Below, piece by piece: positions 23,216-32,056 of a stretch of DNA of 64,000 bases. Origin of the DNA: Deltaproteobacteria bacterium. Its GTDB lineage: Bacteria > Desulfobacterota > BSN033 > UBA1163. Under the pieces are notes generated by a model that saw only the letters and a program-made list of their open reading frames with translations, was not told the DNA's origin and did no database searches. Each line of letters begins with the position of its first letter. The first letter of the stretch is position 1. The position numbers and the translations under genes are program-made. The stretch is from NCBI GenBank assembly GCA_016875195.1, contig VGRY01000004.1, positions 54,913 through 118,912 on the forward strand. Reading direction: 5' to 3'.

Positions 23216-24430
23216 ATGATGGGGAAACCGGCAAATTTGCCGGAAAAGAAGAGGATGCCCTTGTACGAGCGAATCCGGCAGATTCTGGAATCGGCCAGGA
23301 CCAGTGTGGCCAGGTCGGTTAACACAACCCAGGTTATGGCCAACTGGCTGATCGGACGCGAGATCATTGAAGAGGAGCAGAGGGGGAAACGAAGAGCCGG
23401 GTATGGGGAGAAACTCCTCAAAGATCTCGCAGATCGTCTGACAAAGGATTGTGAAAAAGGATGGTCAGTAAGAAATCTCGAATACTGCCGAAATTTTTAT
23501 ATGGAATATCCCCTATTAATAGATATTCAGAAATCGAACGCATTGCGTTCGATTTTCGCAATTACCTCAATAAGAAATGGCCACATTTCGAACGCGCTGC
23601 GTACGGAATCAAAGAGTGCGCCGTCGGAAGACCTTGCAAGGGAAAAAGGCTACATACTACATAGGGAGTCCTGGCAACCCGGCCGCCTCCACCCGAATCT
23701 GTCCTGGACTCACTATCGCACGCTGCTCCGTGTAGAAAAGGCAGGTGCCCGGGCGTTCTACGAGATCGAAGCCCTTCGGAATAGCTGGTCCACCCGGGAA
23801 CTGGAACGGCAGATCAACAGTCTCCTGTATGAACGCTTGGCGCTGAGCAAGGACAAGAAAGGCCTGATGCGGCTGGCCACAAAGGGGCAAGCGATACAAC
23901 GGCCTGTCGATGTCTTCAAGGATCCGGTCGTCATGGAGTTCCTCGGCTTGCCCGAATCGCCAAGGCTCGTGGAATCCGATCTGGAGCAAGCCCTGATCAA
24001 AAACCTTCAGGCATTTCTATTGGAGTTAGGCAAGGGGTTTGCTTTCGTATCCAGGCAAGAACGGATTACGCTTGACGGAGACCACTTTTATGTCGATCTG
24101 GTGTTCTACCACACGATCCTTAAGTGCTTCGTGCTCATCGATCTCAAGGTCGGTAAACTTACCCACCAAGACCTGGGACAACTCCAATTGTATGTCAATT
24201 ACTATAACCGAGAGCGTCGGACCAAGGGAGATAATCCCGCGCTGGGATTGATCCTTTGCACAGATAAAAACGACGCGGTGGTCCGTTACACCCTTGGCCC
24301 GAACCAACAGAAAAAAATCTTTGCCAGTCGCTACAAACTATATCTACCGACAGAAGCAGAACTTCAAGCGGAGTTGCGGCGTGAACTCAGACAATTTGGA
24401 AAATCCCCTAATACCGGGAGAAACTCATGA
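23216..24430 (+). CDS. YhcG/DUF1016-family PD-(D/E)XK nuclease embedded in the restriction operon
   Basis: A 404-aa protein with YhcG_N (RRAGYGEKLLKDLADRL about residue 60; WSVRNLEYCRNFY) and a C-terminal PDDEXK domain (FAFVSRQERITLDG, YVDLVFYH, then VLIDLKVGKL about 320). Between them (about 100-150) is an insertion repeating SNALR, encoded by palindromic DNA at 23531-23555 and 23585-23609, the same position as the insertion in the other YhcG gene. It starts 2 bases after the methyltransferase stop behind AAGGAGGAT and overlaps the Res-like gene by 4 bases, so it is an integral part of this operon. It may act as an extra nuclease or assembly factor. The two YhcG proteins of the window are only distantly alike. 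Confidence 0.82.
   Translation: MMGKPANLPEKKRMPLYERIRQILESARTSVARSVNTTQVMANWLIGREIIEEEQRGKRRAGYGEKLLKDLADRLTKDCEKGWSVRNLEYCRNFYMEYPLLIDIQKSNALRSIFAITSIRNGHISNALRTESKSAPSEDLAREKGYILHRESWQPGRLHPNLSWTHYRTLLRVEKAGARAFYEIEALRNSWSTRELERQINSLLYERLALSKDKKGLMRLATKGQAIQRPVDVFKDPVVMEFLGLPESPRLVESDLEQALIKNLQAFLLELGKGFAFVSRQERITLDGDHFYVDLVFYHTILKCFVLIDLKVGKLTHQDLGQLQLYVNYYNRERRTKGDNPALGLILCTDKNDAVVRYTLGPNQQKKIFASRYKLYLPTEAELQAELRRELRQFGKSPNTGRNS
23531..23609. repeat. Palindromic in-frame repeat pair inside the second YhcG gene
   Basis: AAATCGAACGCA (23531-23542) and TGCGTTCGATTT (23544-23555) form a perfect palindrome. A degenerate second copy lies at 23585-23609 (two mismatches), 54 bases (18 codons) further. 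Both encode part of the repeated SNALR text. Confidence 0.8.
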
Positions 24431-27123
24431 ACCCCCATGTGAATGGAATTGCCAGTCGTCTGAGTCTCCGTCCGCCGCAACGCATATCGCTTGAGATTCT
24501 CAACAGGGTTTGCGACATCATCCCTCTTGAGAAAAACGCTGACATCGTCCAGGCACTACAGGTAATTCAGTCGGAATTTCCTTCGGTCTCTGACTTTGAG
24601 CGCGATTTCCCATCCCTTTGTTTTGCGCTGGCAACCGGAGTTGGCAAAACCCGACTCATGGGAGCCTTCATCGCATATCTGTTTAGGACCAGGGATATCC
24701 GGCACTTCTTTGTGCTTGCACCCAATCTCACCATCTACAATAAGCTCATTACAGATTTTACTCCCAATACGCCAAAGTATGTCTTCCAGGGCATTGCAGA
24801 GTTCGCCGTCACCCCGCCCGAGATCATTACCGGCGACAACTACGAGAGTGGCCGGGGCATCCGGGAAAAGGATTTTCTGCCAGGCATAGAATGGGAACGC
24901 CCTGTGCATATTAACATTTTTAACATCTCCAAGATCACCAGTACGGAAACACCGAAAGGTGCCATCAAGAGTAACATCCCGCGGTTCCGGCGACTCCAGG
25001 AATATATTGGTCAGAGTTATTTTCAATATTTAGCCAATCTAAATGATCTGGTGCTCCTGATGGATGAATCACACCGTTACAGGGCATCAGCAGGCATGAA
25101 GGCCATCAGCGAGCTTAAGCCGATCCTGGGACTTGAGCTTACGGCAACGCCTCAGATCGAAAAGGGAGGTACTCCGGAGCCCTTCAGAAATGTCATCTAT
25201 GGCTATCCGCTCTCTGATGCAATGTCAGACGGATTTGTTAAAGAGCCTGCTGTTGCCACTCGCGAAAACTTTGATATTCGCAACTACGATGATGCCGGGT
25301 TGGAACGACTGAAGCTTGAGGATGGAGTGCGAATTCATGAAAACACAAAGGTTGAGCTGGAAATCTACGCCCGTGAGAATAGCAAGCCCATTGTAAAGCC
25401 GTTTCTGCTGGTCATTGCGCGTGATACGGACCATGCAAATTCCCTGATGAAGATAATCGAAGATGGAACATTCTTTGAGGGCCGTTACAAGGGGAAGGTC
25501 ATCCAGGTCCACTCCAAACAGAGCGGGGAGGAAAGAGACGAGACCATCGAACAGCTTATCAACGTGGAGAAACCCGAAAACCCCACGGAAATTGTGATCC
25601 ATGTCAATATGCTGAAAGAAGGATGGGATGTTACGAACCTCTATACCATCGTTCCGCTCCGAGCTGCAAATTCAAAGACACTGGTTGAGCAGTCCATTGG
25701 CCGCGGGCTACGCCTCCCTTATGGAAAGAGGACAGGAGTGGGTGCGGTAGACCGGCTGACCATCGTCTCACATGACAAGTTCCAGGAGATCGTGGATTAT
25801 GCCAATAGCCCTGATTCCATCATCAGGGGTGGCTTGAAGGTTGTCCATATTACCGAAGAAAGAAATAGAGTTTATGTGGCTGAGCCTGAAATTATGAACC
25901 GTATTGCCGAAGGTTTACCCACTTATGGAGGCGACGGAAAACAGGCAACCCTCTTTGGGAATCCGAAGGAACAGGAGGCCGCGAAGGTTACACTCGAAGT
26001 TATCCGGAGGGAGTTTGAGCGGTTGCCACGCTCCTCTGACCTGACCAAGCCCGAGATCCAGCAGCAGATTGTTGAAAAGGTCACGAAGACAATCGCCCCT
26101 GTCCAGAAGGAACTGGAAGGGATCGGTGAAAGAGTGGATGTGGCCAAGGTAGTGGCTTCAATAATTAGCCTCCGCAATGAGCTTTCCATTGATATTCCAC
26201 GTATCACCGTCCAGCCAGTCGGCGAGGTAACTCGGGGATACCAGGAATTCATCCTTAATCTATCCTCCATTCGTCTTCTGCCGGTAGATAACGAAATTCT
26301 CATCCAGGAACTGCATCGTCGAGAGCAACACCGGCTGATGAGCGGCACCGGCATCCTGCCGGAAGAACGTCTCGAAGACTACCTTGTCCGGGGTCTCATC
26401 GACTTCAACGACCTCTGTTACGACGATCATGCGGAGTTGCTTTACAAACTGGCCGGTCAGGTTGTGACCCACCTTCGGTCCTACCTCAACAGCGAGGAAG
26501 AAGTAGTTAATGTCCTCCAATACCATCAGCAGGCACTGGTCAACCTGGTCCATGCGCAGATGCAAGATCATTATGAGGAAAAGGCAGCCTCTTATGAGGC
26601 ACGTGTGAGCAAAGGGTTTATGACGCTCCGGCCTAATAACTATTCTGCTCCAACCGGTGAAGGAGAGCGGGACTTCCGGACGCCAGTGACCGATAAACAT
26701 GACATTCGAAAGATGCTTTTTAGTGGATTCAAAAGATGCCTTTACCGTGTCCAGAAGTTTGACTCGGATCCGGAGCGCCGGTTTGCTATGATTCTTGAGA
26801 ATGACAGGGAAGTGCTGAAGTGGTTCAAGCCAGCCAAGGGACATCTTCAGATTCACTACACAAGTGATGCATCCTATGAGCCTGACTTTGTAGCGGAAAC
26901 AAAATCGGCCAAGTTCCTCTGTGAAACAAAGAGCGCTGCCGAAATGGCAGATGAAGAAGTGCAAGCAAAGGCAAAAGCCGCTCTCGAATGGTGCAAACAA
27001 GCGACCGCTCATGAATTGAAACATGGCGGAAAGCCCTGGTCATACCTACTCATTCCCCACGACATCATCTCAGACAACAAGACACTGCAGGGACTGGCCG
27101 CAAGCTGTACATATAACGGGTAA
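24427..27123 (+). CDS. DEAD/DEAH-box helicase-nuclease, type III restriction Res-like subunit
   Basis: An 898-aa ATP-dependent restriction subunit. Helicase motif I is ATGVGKTRL (about residues 69-77), motif II DESH (about 213), motif III region ELTATPQ, and motif VI QSIGRGLRLPYGKR. A C-terminal nuclease domain carries YEPDFVAET...FLCETKS (PD-x-ETK, about 820-840), as in type III Res proteins. Together with the upstream Mod-like enzyme it would translocate and cut unmodified DNA. The start overlaps the YhcG gene by ATGA. The 112 bases after the stop hold nothing recognisable before the opposing leuD. Base composition does not look strikingly different from the neighbours. Confidence 0.85.
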   Translation: MNPHVNGIASRLSLRPPQRISLEILNRVCDIIPLEKNADIVQALQVIQSEFPSVSDFERDFPSLCFALATGVGKTRLMGAFIAYLFRTRDIRHFFVLAPNLTIYNKLITDFTPNTPKYVFQGIAEFAVTPPEIITGDNYESGRGIREKDFLPGIEWERPVHINIFNISKITSTETPKGAIKSNIPRFRRLQEYIGQSYFQYLANLNDLVLLMDESHRYRASAGMKAISELKPILGLELTATPQIEKGGTPEPFRNVIYGYPLSDAMSDGFVKEPAVATRENFDIRNYDDAGLERLKLEDGVRIHENTKVELEIYARENSKPIVKPFLLVIARDTDHANSLMKIIEDGTFFEGRYKGKVIQVHSKQSGEERDETIEQLINVEKPENPTEIVIHVNMLKEGWDVTNLYTIVPLRAANSKTLVEQSIGRGLRLPYGKRTGVGAVDRLTIVSHDKFQEIVDYANSPDSIIRGGLKVVHITEERNRVYVAEPEIMNRIAEGLPTYGGDGKQATLFGNPKEQEAAKVTLEVIRREFERLPRSSDLTKPEIQQQIVEKVTKTIAPVQKELEGIGERVDVAKVVASIISLRNELSIDIPRITVQPVGEVTRGYQEFILNLSSIRLLPVDNEILIQELHRREQHRLMSGTGILPEERLEDYLVRGLIDFNDLCYDDHAELLYKLAGQVVTHLRSYLNSEEEVVNVLQYHQQALVNLVHAQMQDHYEEKAASYEARVSKGFMTLRPNNYSAPTGEGERDFRTPVTDKHDIRKMLFSGFKRCLYRVQKFDSDPERRFAMILENDREVLKWFKPAKGHLQIHYTSDASYEPDFVAETKSAKFLCETKSAAEMADEEVQAKAKAALEWCKQATAHELKHGGKPWSYLLIPHDIISDNKTLQGLAASCTYNG

Positions 27124-27235
27124 AAAGAGTGACGAGGAATCCTTTTTGGGGAGAATGAAAGCAATTGGGGACGGGTTCACATTTCCGCGCGAAACCTTCG
27201 GCATCCTGAAGATGAAGAGAAGCAGGGGGCCAGAC

Positions 27236-27760
27236 TCAGGGTTTCGGCTTGGGAACTCGCTGATTTCTCTTTAGTCCCTTTTTTCGGAGGTGGGGGATGA
27301 GGCCGCCGTCTTGGAGGAGTTCCTGCATGAAGGGCGGAATAGGGGTGGCAGAAAATTTTTTATTCTGGGTGAGGTCGAAGATCTCACCTGTGTTCAGATC
27401 TATTTGTACTTGGTCTCCGTCCTTAATCGATTTAGAGGCCTCGTCCGATTCGAGAAGGGGGAGGCCCAGATTGAAGCTGTTACGGAAAAAGATCCGGGCA
27501 AAATTTTTGGCGATAATACAGGAGATGCCAGCGGCTTTCAGGGCAATGGGTGCATGCTCACGGGAGGAACCGCATCCGAAGTTTTTATCGGCCAACAGGA
27601 TGTCCCCTTCTCTCACTTCTTTGATAAACTCCGGTCGTTCATCCTCCATCGCATGTTTTGCCAGCTCTTTTGGGTCGGACTGGTTGAGGTAGCGGGCAGG
27701 GATGATGGCATCCGTATCCACATCCGCTCCGAATTTCCAGATTCTTCCTTCGAGTATCAT
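27236..27760 (-). CDS. leuD: 3-isopropylmalate dehydratase small subunit
   Basis: A 174-aa swivel-domain subunit of isopropylmalate isomerase (leucine synthesis, step 2). Hallmarks are FGADVDTDAIIPARYLN at the N-terminus and ADKNFGCGSSREHAPIALKAAG (about 60), with ARIFFRNSFNLGLPLL after it. ATG 27760 is chosen because GGAGAG lies just upstream and it gives the family N-terminus MILEGRIWKFG; the longer ORF would start inside the upstream palindrome. The last dozen residues (RNQRVPKPKP) are an unusual basic tail. leuC lies upstream across a 147-base spacer containing a palindrome. Confidence 0.92.
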   Translation of the reverse strand: MILEGRIWKFGADVDTDAIIPARYLNQSDPKELAKHAMEDERPEFIKEVREGDILLADKNFGCGSSREHAPIALKAAGISCIIAKNFARIFFRNSFNLGLPLLESDEASKSIKDGDQVQIDLNTGEIFDLTQNKKFSATPIPPFMQELLQDGGLIPHLRKKGLKRNQRVPKPKP

Positions 27761-27776
27761 GGCTTGTCTCTCCAAA

Positions 27777-27916
27777 GGGTTCAAGGATTCGAGGGGTCGA
27801 GGGTTCGAGTGAAAAGCTTAACTTAAAATCATTACTACAATCATTTCAAATAGATCGCTTCTAATAATATTTTTAAGCCATCACTGGACCCCTGGGACCC
27901 TTGAACCCTAGGACCC
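27777..27916. repeat. Word-built palindrome in the leuC-leuD spacer
   Basis: The left arm (27777-27810) is built of GGGTTCGAGG-like words and the right arm (27882-27916) of the complementary GGACCCTTGAACCC words. GGGTTCAAGG (27777-27786) and CCTTGAACCC (27899-27908) are perfect inverted matches. About 70 bases of AT-rich sequence separate the arms. Confidence 0.7.
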
Positions 27917-29194
27917 TTTTTTAATTACTTCTTCGGGATGGCAGATTCTCCCCTTGATGGCGCTGGCGGCCGCAACCGCAGGACCGCTGAGGTAGACTTC
28001 ACTCCCTGCATGGCCCATCCTTCCACGGAAGTTTCGGTTTGTTGTTGCCAGGGCTCTCTCCCCTTTGGCTAAGATCCCCATGTGTCCTCCCAGACAGGGA
28101 CCGCAGGTGGGAGTGCTGATCACTGCACCGGCTGAAAGGAAAATTTCAAAGAGGCCTTCTTTCAAAGCCTGCCGATAAATCTCCTGAGTTGCCGGAATGA
28201 TGATGAGCCTTAAAGAAGAAGCGATCTTTTTCCTCTTGAGAATTTTTCCTGCAACCCTTAGGTCATCGAGATGGCCATTGGTGCAGGAGCCGATCACCAC
28301 CTGATCGATCTCGATCTTTCCAACCTCTCTTACATCCTTGACATTAGAAGGGATATGGGGAAGGGCGACTTGCGGATGAAGCGTTGAGACATCATATTCT
28401 CTCACATCCGTATAGTGTGCGTCTGGATCAGAGTAATAGGTTTTGTAAGGCCGCTTTACCCTGGATTTGATAAATTGAAGGGTGATCTGATCTGGTTCAA
28501 TGATTCCGTTCTTTCCGCCTGCCTCAATCGCCATGTTAGCCATGGTGAAACGGCCTGACATGGGGAGTTTCCGTATGGCCTCTCCGCAGAATTCCATGGC
28601 CTGGTATCGGGCACCATCCACACCGATGTCGCCAATGGTGTAGAGAATGAGATCCTTTCCCGAAACCCAGGGATTTAATTTCCCACGATAGATGAACTTG
28701 ATGTTCTCCGGAACCTTCAGCCAGAGCCTGCCAGTAGCCATAGCTGCTCCGAGGTCTGTGCTTCCCACACCCGTGGAAAAGGCGCCCATGCCTCCATAGG
28801 TGCAGGTATGGCTGTCGGCACCGACGACGACCTCTCCTGGAAGGACGAGACCTTTCTCCGGAAGCAGGGCATGTTCAATACCGCACTGGCCAACTTCGAA
28901 ATAGTTAGTAATACGCTGAGCTTTTGCAAACTCACGAAGAATCTTACACTGTTCCGCAGAGGGAATGTCCTTAGCAGGGGTGAAGTGATCCGGGACAAGT
29001 GCAATCCGATTCCTGTTGAAGACTCGCTTTATACCGATCTCTTTAAAGGCTTGAATGGCCAAAGGGGCAGTGATGTCATTGGCAAGAGCAAGGTCGATCC
29101 GTACATCAATCAGCTCGCCTGCTGTTACAGTCTTCTTTCCGGAGTGAGCAGCAAGAATCTTTTCAGTGATGGTCATCGATGGTTTTGTTTTCAT
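27908..29194 (-). CDS. leuC: 3-isopropylmalate dehydratase large subunit
   Basis: A 428-aa aconitase-family catalytic subunit of the LeuC2/HacA-like length class (about 420 aa). Seen are [18 protein letters not shown] (about 130) and the three [4Fe-4S] ligands in [13 protein letters not shown] (about 300) and [13 protein letters not shown] (about 360). With LeuD it interconverts 2- and 3-isopropylmalate. Start ATG 29194 (weak AGGAAT site) or the internal ATG 18 bases on, which begins [13 protein letters not shown]; the family usually begins at the latter. A palindrome of TAGTC words fills the spacer to leuA. The homoaconitase alternative is unlikely given leuA and leuD beside it. Confidence 0.92.
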   Translation of the reverse strand: MKTKPSMTITEKILAAHSGKKTVTAGELIDVRIDLALANDITAPLAIQAFKEIGIKRVFNRNRIALVPDHFTPAKDIPSAEQCKILREFAKAQRITNYFEVGQCGIEHALLPEKGLVLPGEVVVGADSHTCTYGGMGAFSTGVGSTDLGAAMATGRLWLKVPENIKFIYRGKLNPWVSGKDLILYTIGDIGVDGARYQAMEFCGEAIRKLPMSGRFTMANMAIEAGGKNGIIEPDQITLQFIKSRVKRPYKTYYSDPDAHYTDVREYDVSTLHPQVALPHIPSNVKDVREVGKIEIDQVVIGSCTNGHLDDLRVAGKILKRKKIASSLRLIIIPATQEIYRQALKEGLFEIFLSAGAVISTPTCGPCLGGHMGILAKGERALATTNRNFRGRMGHAGSEVYLSGPAVAAASAIKGRICHPEEVIKKGS

Positions 29195-29203
29195 ATTCCT
29201 GAT

Positions 29204-29295
29204 TAGTCTTGTAGTCGTATGGTCTGGTAGTCATATAGTCGAATCATCTTAATCTTTTGACTACATGACTATACGACTACAAGACTATATGACTA
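29204..29295. repeat. Word-built palindrome in the leuA-leuC spacer
   Basis: AGTCTTGTAGTCGTAT (29205-29220) and ATACGACTACAAGACT (29271-29286) are perfect 16-base inverted arms within longer runs of TAGTC words on either side. It occupies nearly the whole spacer between the two genes. Confidence 0.78.
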
Positions 29296-29296
29296 T

Positions 29297-30820
29297 TTAC
29301 ACCCCGAGTTTCTGTTTTTTGAATTCGATTTTGTTGAGGGCGTTGATATACGCTTTGGCGCTGGCCACGATCACATCGGTGTCCGCACCCTGACCGATGA
29401 CGGTCTGGCCTTTCTCTTCCAGCCTGACAGTCACTTCACCCTGAGCCTCAGTACCACTTGTGATCGCATTAATGGCAAATTGCAGGAGTTTCGCCTTGGT
29501 TCGGGTGATCTTCGTGATCGTCTTGAAGGTGGCATCCACTGGTCCATCGCCAAACCCTGCTTCCTGCAACAGTTTTCCATCCACCTCCATCTGGACCGTG
29601 GCCGTGGGTACTGTGACATTGCCTGCCACCACATTGAGATAGATGAGTTTATAACGCCGAGGCACCCGAAGAACTTCCTCGACCACGATGGACTCGATGT
29701 CCTCATCAAAGATTTCACGCTTTTTATCCGCGATCTGCTTGAAGCGGTCGAAGGCCTGCTGGAAGTCTTTCTCCGAGAGACGATAACCCAGATCTTTGAT
29801 CCTATCCCGGAAGGCGTGACGGCCGGATAGTTTGCCAAGAACAAGGGAGGTTTTTAGAATTCCCACAGATTCGGGTGTCATGATCTCGTAGGTGAGCTTC
29901 TCCTTCAGGATGCCATCTTGATGAATGCCGGACTGATGGGCAAAAGCATTTGCGCCCACAATCGCCTTGTTGGGTTGGACGACCATGCCCGTAATTTTAG
30001 AGATGAGGCGGCTGGTGGCGAAGAGGTGCTTGGGGATGATCCGGCTTTCAAATCGAAGCAGGTCTTTGCGTGTGCGAAGGGCCATGACGATCTCTTCAAG
30101 GGAGGTATTTCCCGCCCTCTCGCCGATTCCGTTGATGGTGCATTCCACCTGCCTGGCGCCGTTCTGAATGGCGGCAATGGAATTGGCCACTGCCAGCCCG
30201 AGATCATTATGGCAGTGGACACTCATCGTCACCTTTTCAATTCCCTTCACCTTCTGCCGGAGGGTGCGAATGAGTTCCCCGAATTCAGAGGGAATCGCAT
30301 AGCCTACCGTATCAGGAATGTTGATGGTAATAGCCCCGGCCTGAATGGCTGCCTCGCAGACTGCCGAGAGGAAATCGATATCGCTTCGAGTAGCATCCAT
30401 TGCAGAGAATTCGACATTGGGAGTATATCGCTTTGCCCTGGCTACAGATCGAGCTGCAATCTTGATGACCTCTTCCTTCGACTTCTTGAGCTGATACTTG
30501 AGATGGATGTCCGAAGTTGAAATGAAGGTATGGAGCATCGGGTGACGGGCTCCTTTAATTGCTTCCCATGCTCGATCAATGTCCTGGGGATTTGCGCGAG
30601 CTAGGCCTGCCACCCGAGAGCGTTTTATCTTTTTTGCGATCTCTTTTACCGCCCCAAAGTCTCCCTCTGAAGAGATAGGGAAACCGGCTTCGATGATATC
30701 CACATTTAGTTTTTCAAGTTGTTCAGCAATCCTCACCTTTTCAGTGACATTCATCGTAGCGCCCGGGGATTGTTCCCCGTCGCGAAGGGTCGTATCAAAG
30801 ATCTTGATCAATTCAGCCAT
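29297..30820 (-). CDS. leuA: 2-isopropylmalate synthase
   Basis: A 507-aa enzyme that condenses acetyl-CoA with 2-oxoisovalerate, the first committed step to leucine. The TIM-barrel start IFDTTLRDGEQSPGATM, the metal-binding HCHNDLGLAVAN (about 200) and NGIGERAGNTSLEE are present, followed by the C-terminal LeuA regulatory domain (from about 385), so leucine feedback is likely. Length equals the LeuA type 1 norm. ATG 30820 is chosen for its AAAGGAGA site and family N-terminus MAELIKIFDTT; the upstream extension (to 30856) lies in spacer. leuA, leuC and leuD run in order on the minus strand; leuB is not in the window. Confidence 0.94.
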   Translation of the reverse strand: MAELIKIFDTTLRDGEQSPGATMNVTEKVRIAEQLEKLNVDIIEAGFPISSEGDFGAVKEIAKKIKRSRVAGLARANPQDIDRAWEAIKGARHPMLHTFISTSDIHLKYQLKKSKEEVIKIAARSVARAKRYTPNVEFSAMDATRSDIDFLSAVCEAAIQAGAITINIPDTVGYAIPSEFGELIRTLRQKVKGIEKVTMSVHCHNDLGLAVANSIAAIQNGARQVECTINGIGERAGNTSLEEIVMALRTRKDLLRFESRIIPKHLFATSRLISKITGMVVQPNKAIVGANAFAHQSGIHQDGILKEKLTYEIMTPESVGILKTSLVLGKLSGRHAFRDRIKDLGYRLSEKDFQQAFDRFKQIADKKREIFDEDIESIVVEEVLRVPRRYKLIYLNVVAGNVTVPTATVQMEVDGKLLQEAGFGDGPVDATFKTITKITRTKAKLLQFAINAITSGTEAQGEVTVRLEEKGQTVIGQGADTDVIVASAKAYINALNKIEFKKQKLGV

Positions 30821-30844
30821 TTTTAAAAATCTCCTTTGAAGAAA

Positions 30845-30920
30845 AACGATAGACAATGAACGATGAACTATGAACCATGAACTTTAAATTCATAATTCAT
30901 AAATCAAAATTCATAATTCA
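30845..30920. repeat. Word-built palindrome between lpxK and leuA
   Basis: Runs of ATGAACT-type words (30855-30882) face ATTCATA-type words (30887-30920), for example GAACTATGAA against TTCATAATTC with one mismatch. The right run reaches the end of lpxK. Confidence 0.55.
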
Positions 30921-31990
30921 AATACTTCCATTACTTTTTTATAAAATTCTTCCTCCTCCCGAATCTTCATTTCGATTCGGAGGGCCAGGAGGGGAAGAGG
31001 ATCAAGAGATAATCTACTTAATTTTACCATATCTTTTTCTGTTGTCACGACCAAATCCGCTTCTTTAACTTTTTCAAGAATAGAAGTCAAATCCTTAACG
31101 GTGTAGAGATGATGGTCGGGGAAGATGATCTCCTCAACCACCGCTGTTTTGGATCCCCTCAAGAGCGAGGAGAAATAGGTTGGGTTGGCGATGCCGGAAA
31201 GAGCGACAACTTTTTCTCCTTTTAAGAGATGGAGAGGATGGAGTTTTCCATCGGTGGAGACCATTCCCGTGGGTTCATAGTGGCTGTGAAATATCGGGGA
31301 GGAAGGGTGGATTTGACGAAGGATTGATTCCAGAGGTTGGGAGGTTTTGGGGTCTTCTGCTTTGGTCAGAATAAAAAGGTCAGCTCTCTTTAAATGGGAG
31401 AGGGGTTCCCTTAGAATGCCTCTTGGGAGAAGATGGCCGTCGCCGAAACCGATGTTTGAATCGACGAGAACAATGTTCAAGCCCCTGTGAAGAGGAAGAT
31501 GCTGGAATCCATCATCGAGCAGAAATCCACGCACCTGGAATTGTTGAAGGGCGATCTGACCATTCTTGAATCGATCCTTTCCTATAAAAATCGGGATGCC
31601 TTTCAGTGTCTGTGCCATTAAAAAGGGTTCATCCCCTGCATCTTCTGGAGAAAGAAGAATCTTTTGTCCGTCGGAGACGAGCGGACCAGCGCCCTTTTTC
31701 CCACGATAACCCCTGCTCAGAATGGCCGTGGGTATGCCTCTCTCCATCAACCCCCTTGATAGAGCCATGACCAGAGGGGTCTTCCCAGTTCCTCCTACAG
31801 TAATATTCCCGATACTGATAACGGGCCGGGGAAGTTTTTTTGTCTCGAACAGACCGTGAGAGAAGAGAAATGGTCTTACCCGAACCGCCCATTCATAGGG
31901 TAAGGAGGCGAGAAGGAGAGGAGAGAGGAGAATCTTCTCTCCCAGTGACTTCTCTTTCTTATAAAGAATTTGATCGAAGCGACAAGTCAT
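30911..31990 (-). CDS. lpxK: Tetraacyldisaccharide 4'-kinase
   Basis: A 359-aa membrane-associated kinase that phosphorylates the 4' position of the lipid A precursor. It has an N-terminal hydrophobic helix (SPLLLASLPYEWAVRVRPFLF), the Walker A-like loop SIGNITVGGTGKTPLVMAL (about 60), LLDDGFQHLPLHRGLNIVLVD and a C-terminal VVTTEKDMVKL. ATG 31990 begins the family N-terminus; the open frame upstream to 32056 is repeat-like spacer (words GGAATTCGG), so those 22 residues are probably not translated. waaA lies directly upstream on the same strand. The 3' end touches the ATTCATA-word palindrome. Confidence 0.9.
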   Translation of the reverse strand: MTCRFDQILYKKEKSLGEKILLSPLLLASLPYEWAVRVRPFLFSHGLFETKKLPRPVISIGNITVGGTGKTPLVMALSRGLMERGIPTAILSRGYRGKKGAGPLVSDGQKILLSPEDAGDEPFLMAQTLKGIPIFIGKDRFKNGQIALQQFQVRGFLLDDGFQHLPLHRGLNIVLVDSNIGFGDGHLLPRGILREPLSHLKRADLFILTKAEDPKTSQPLESILRQIHPSSPIFHSHYEPTGMVSTDGKLHPLHLLKGEKVVALSGIANPTYFSSLLRGSKTAVVEEIIFPDHHLYTVKDLTSILEKVKEADLVVTTEKDMVKLSRLSLDPLPLLALRIEMKIREEEEFYKKVMEVFEL

Positions 31991-32056
31991 CTTAATTTCG
32001 GATTTCGGAATGCGGAATTCGGAACTAATTCCAAAGTCGCATTCTGATTTCAACAA

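Noticed and set aside
20415..30920. CRISPR array in the repeat-rich spacers
   Set aside because: The repeats are short degenerate words arranged as palindromes, with no constant repeat-spacer period and no cas genes.
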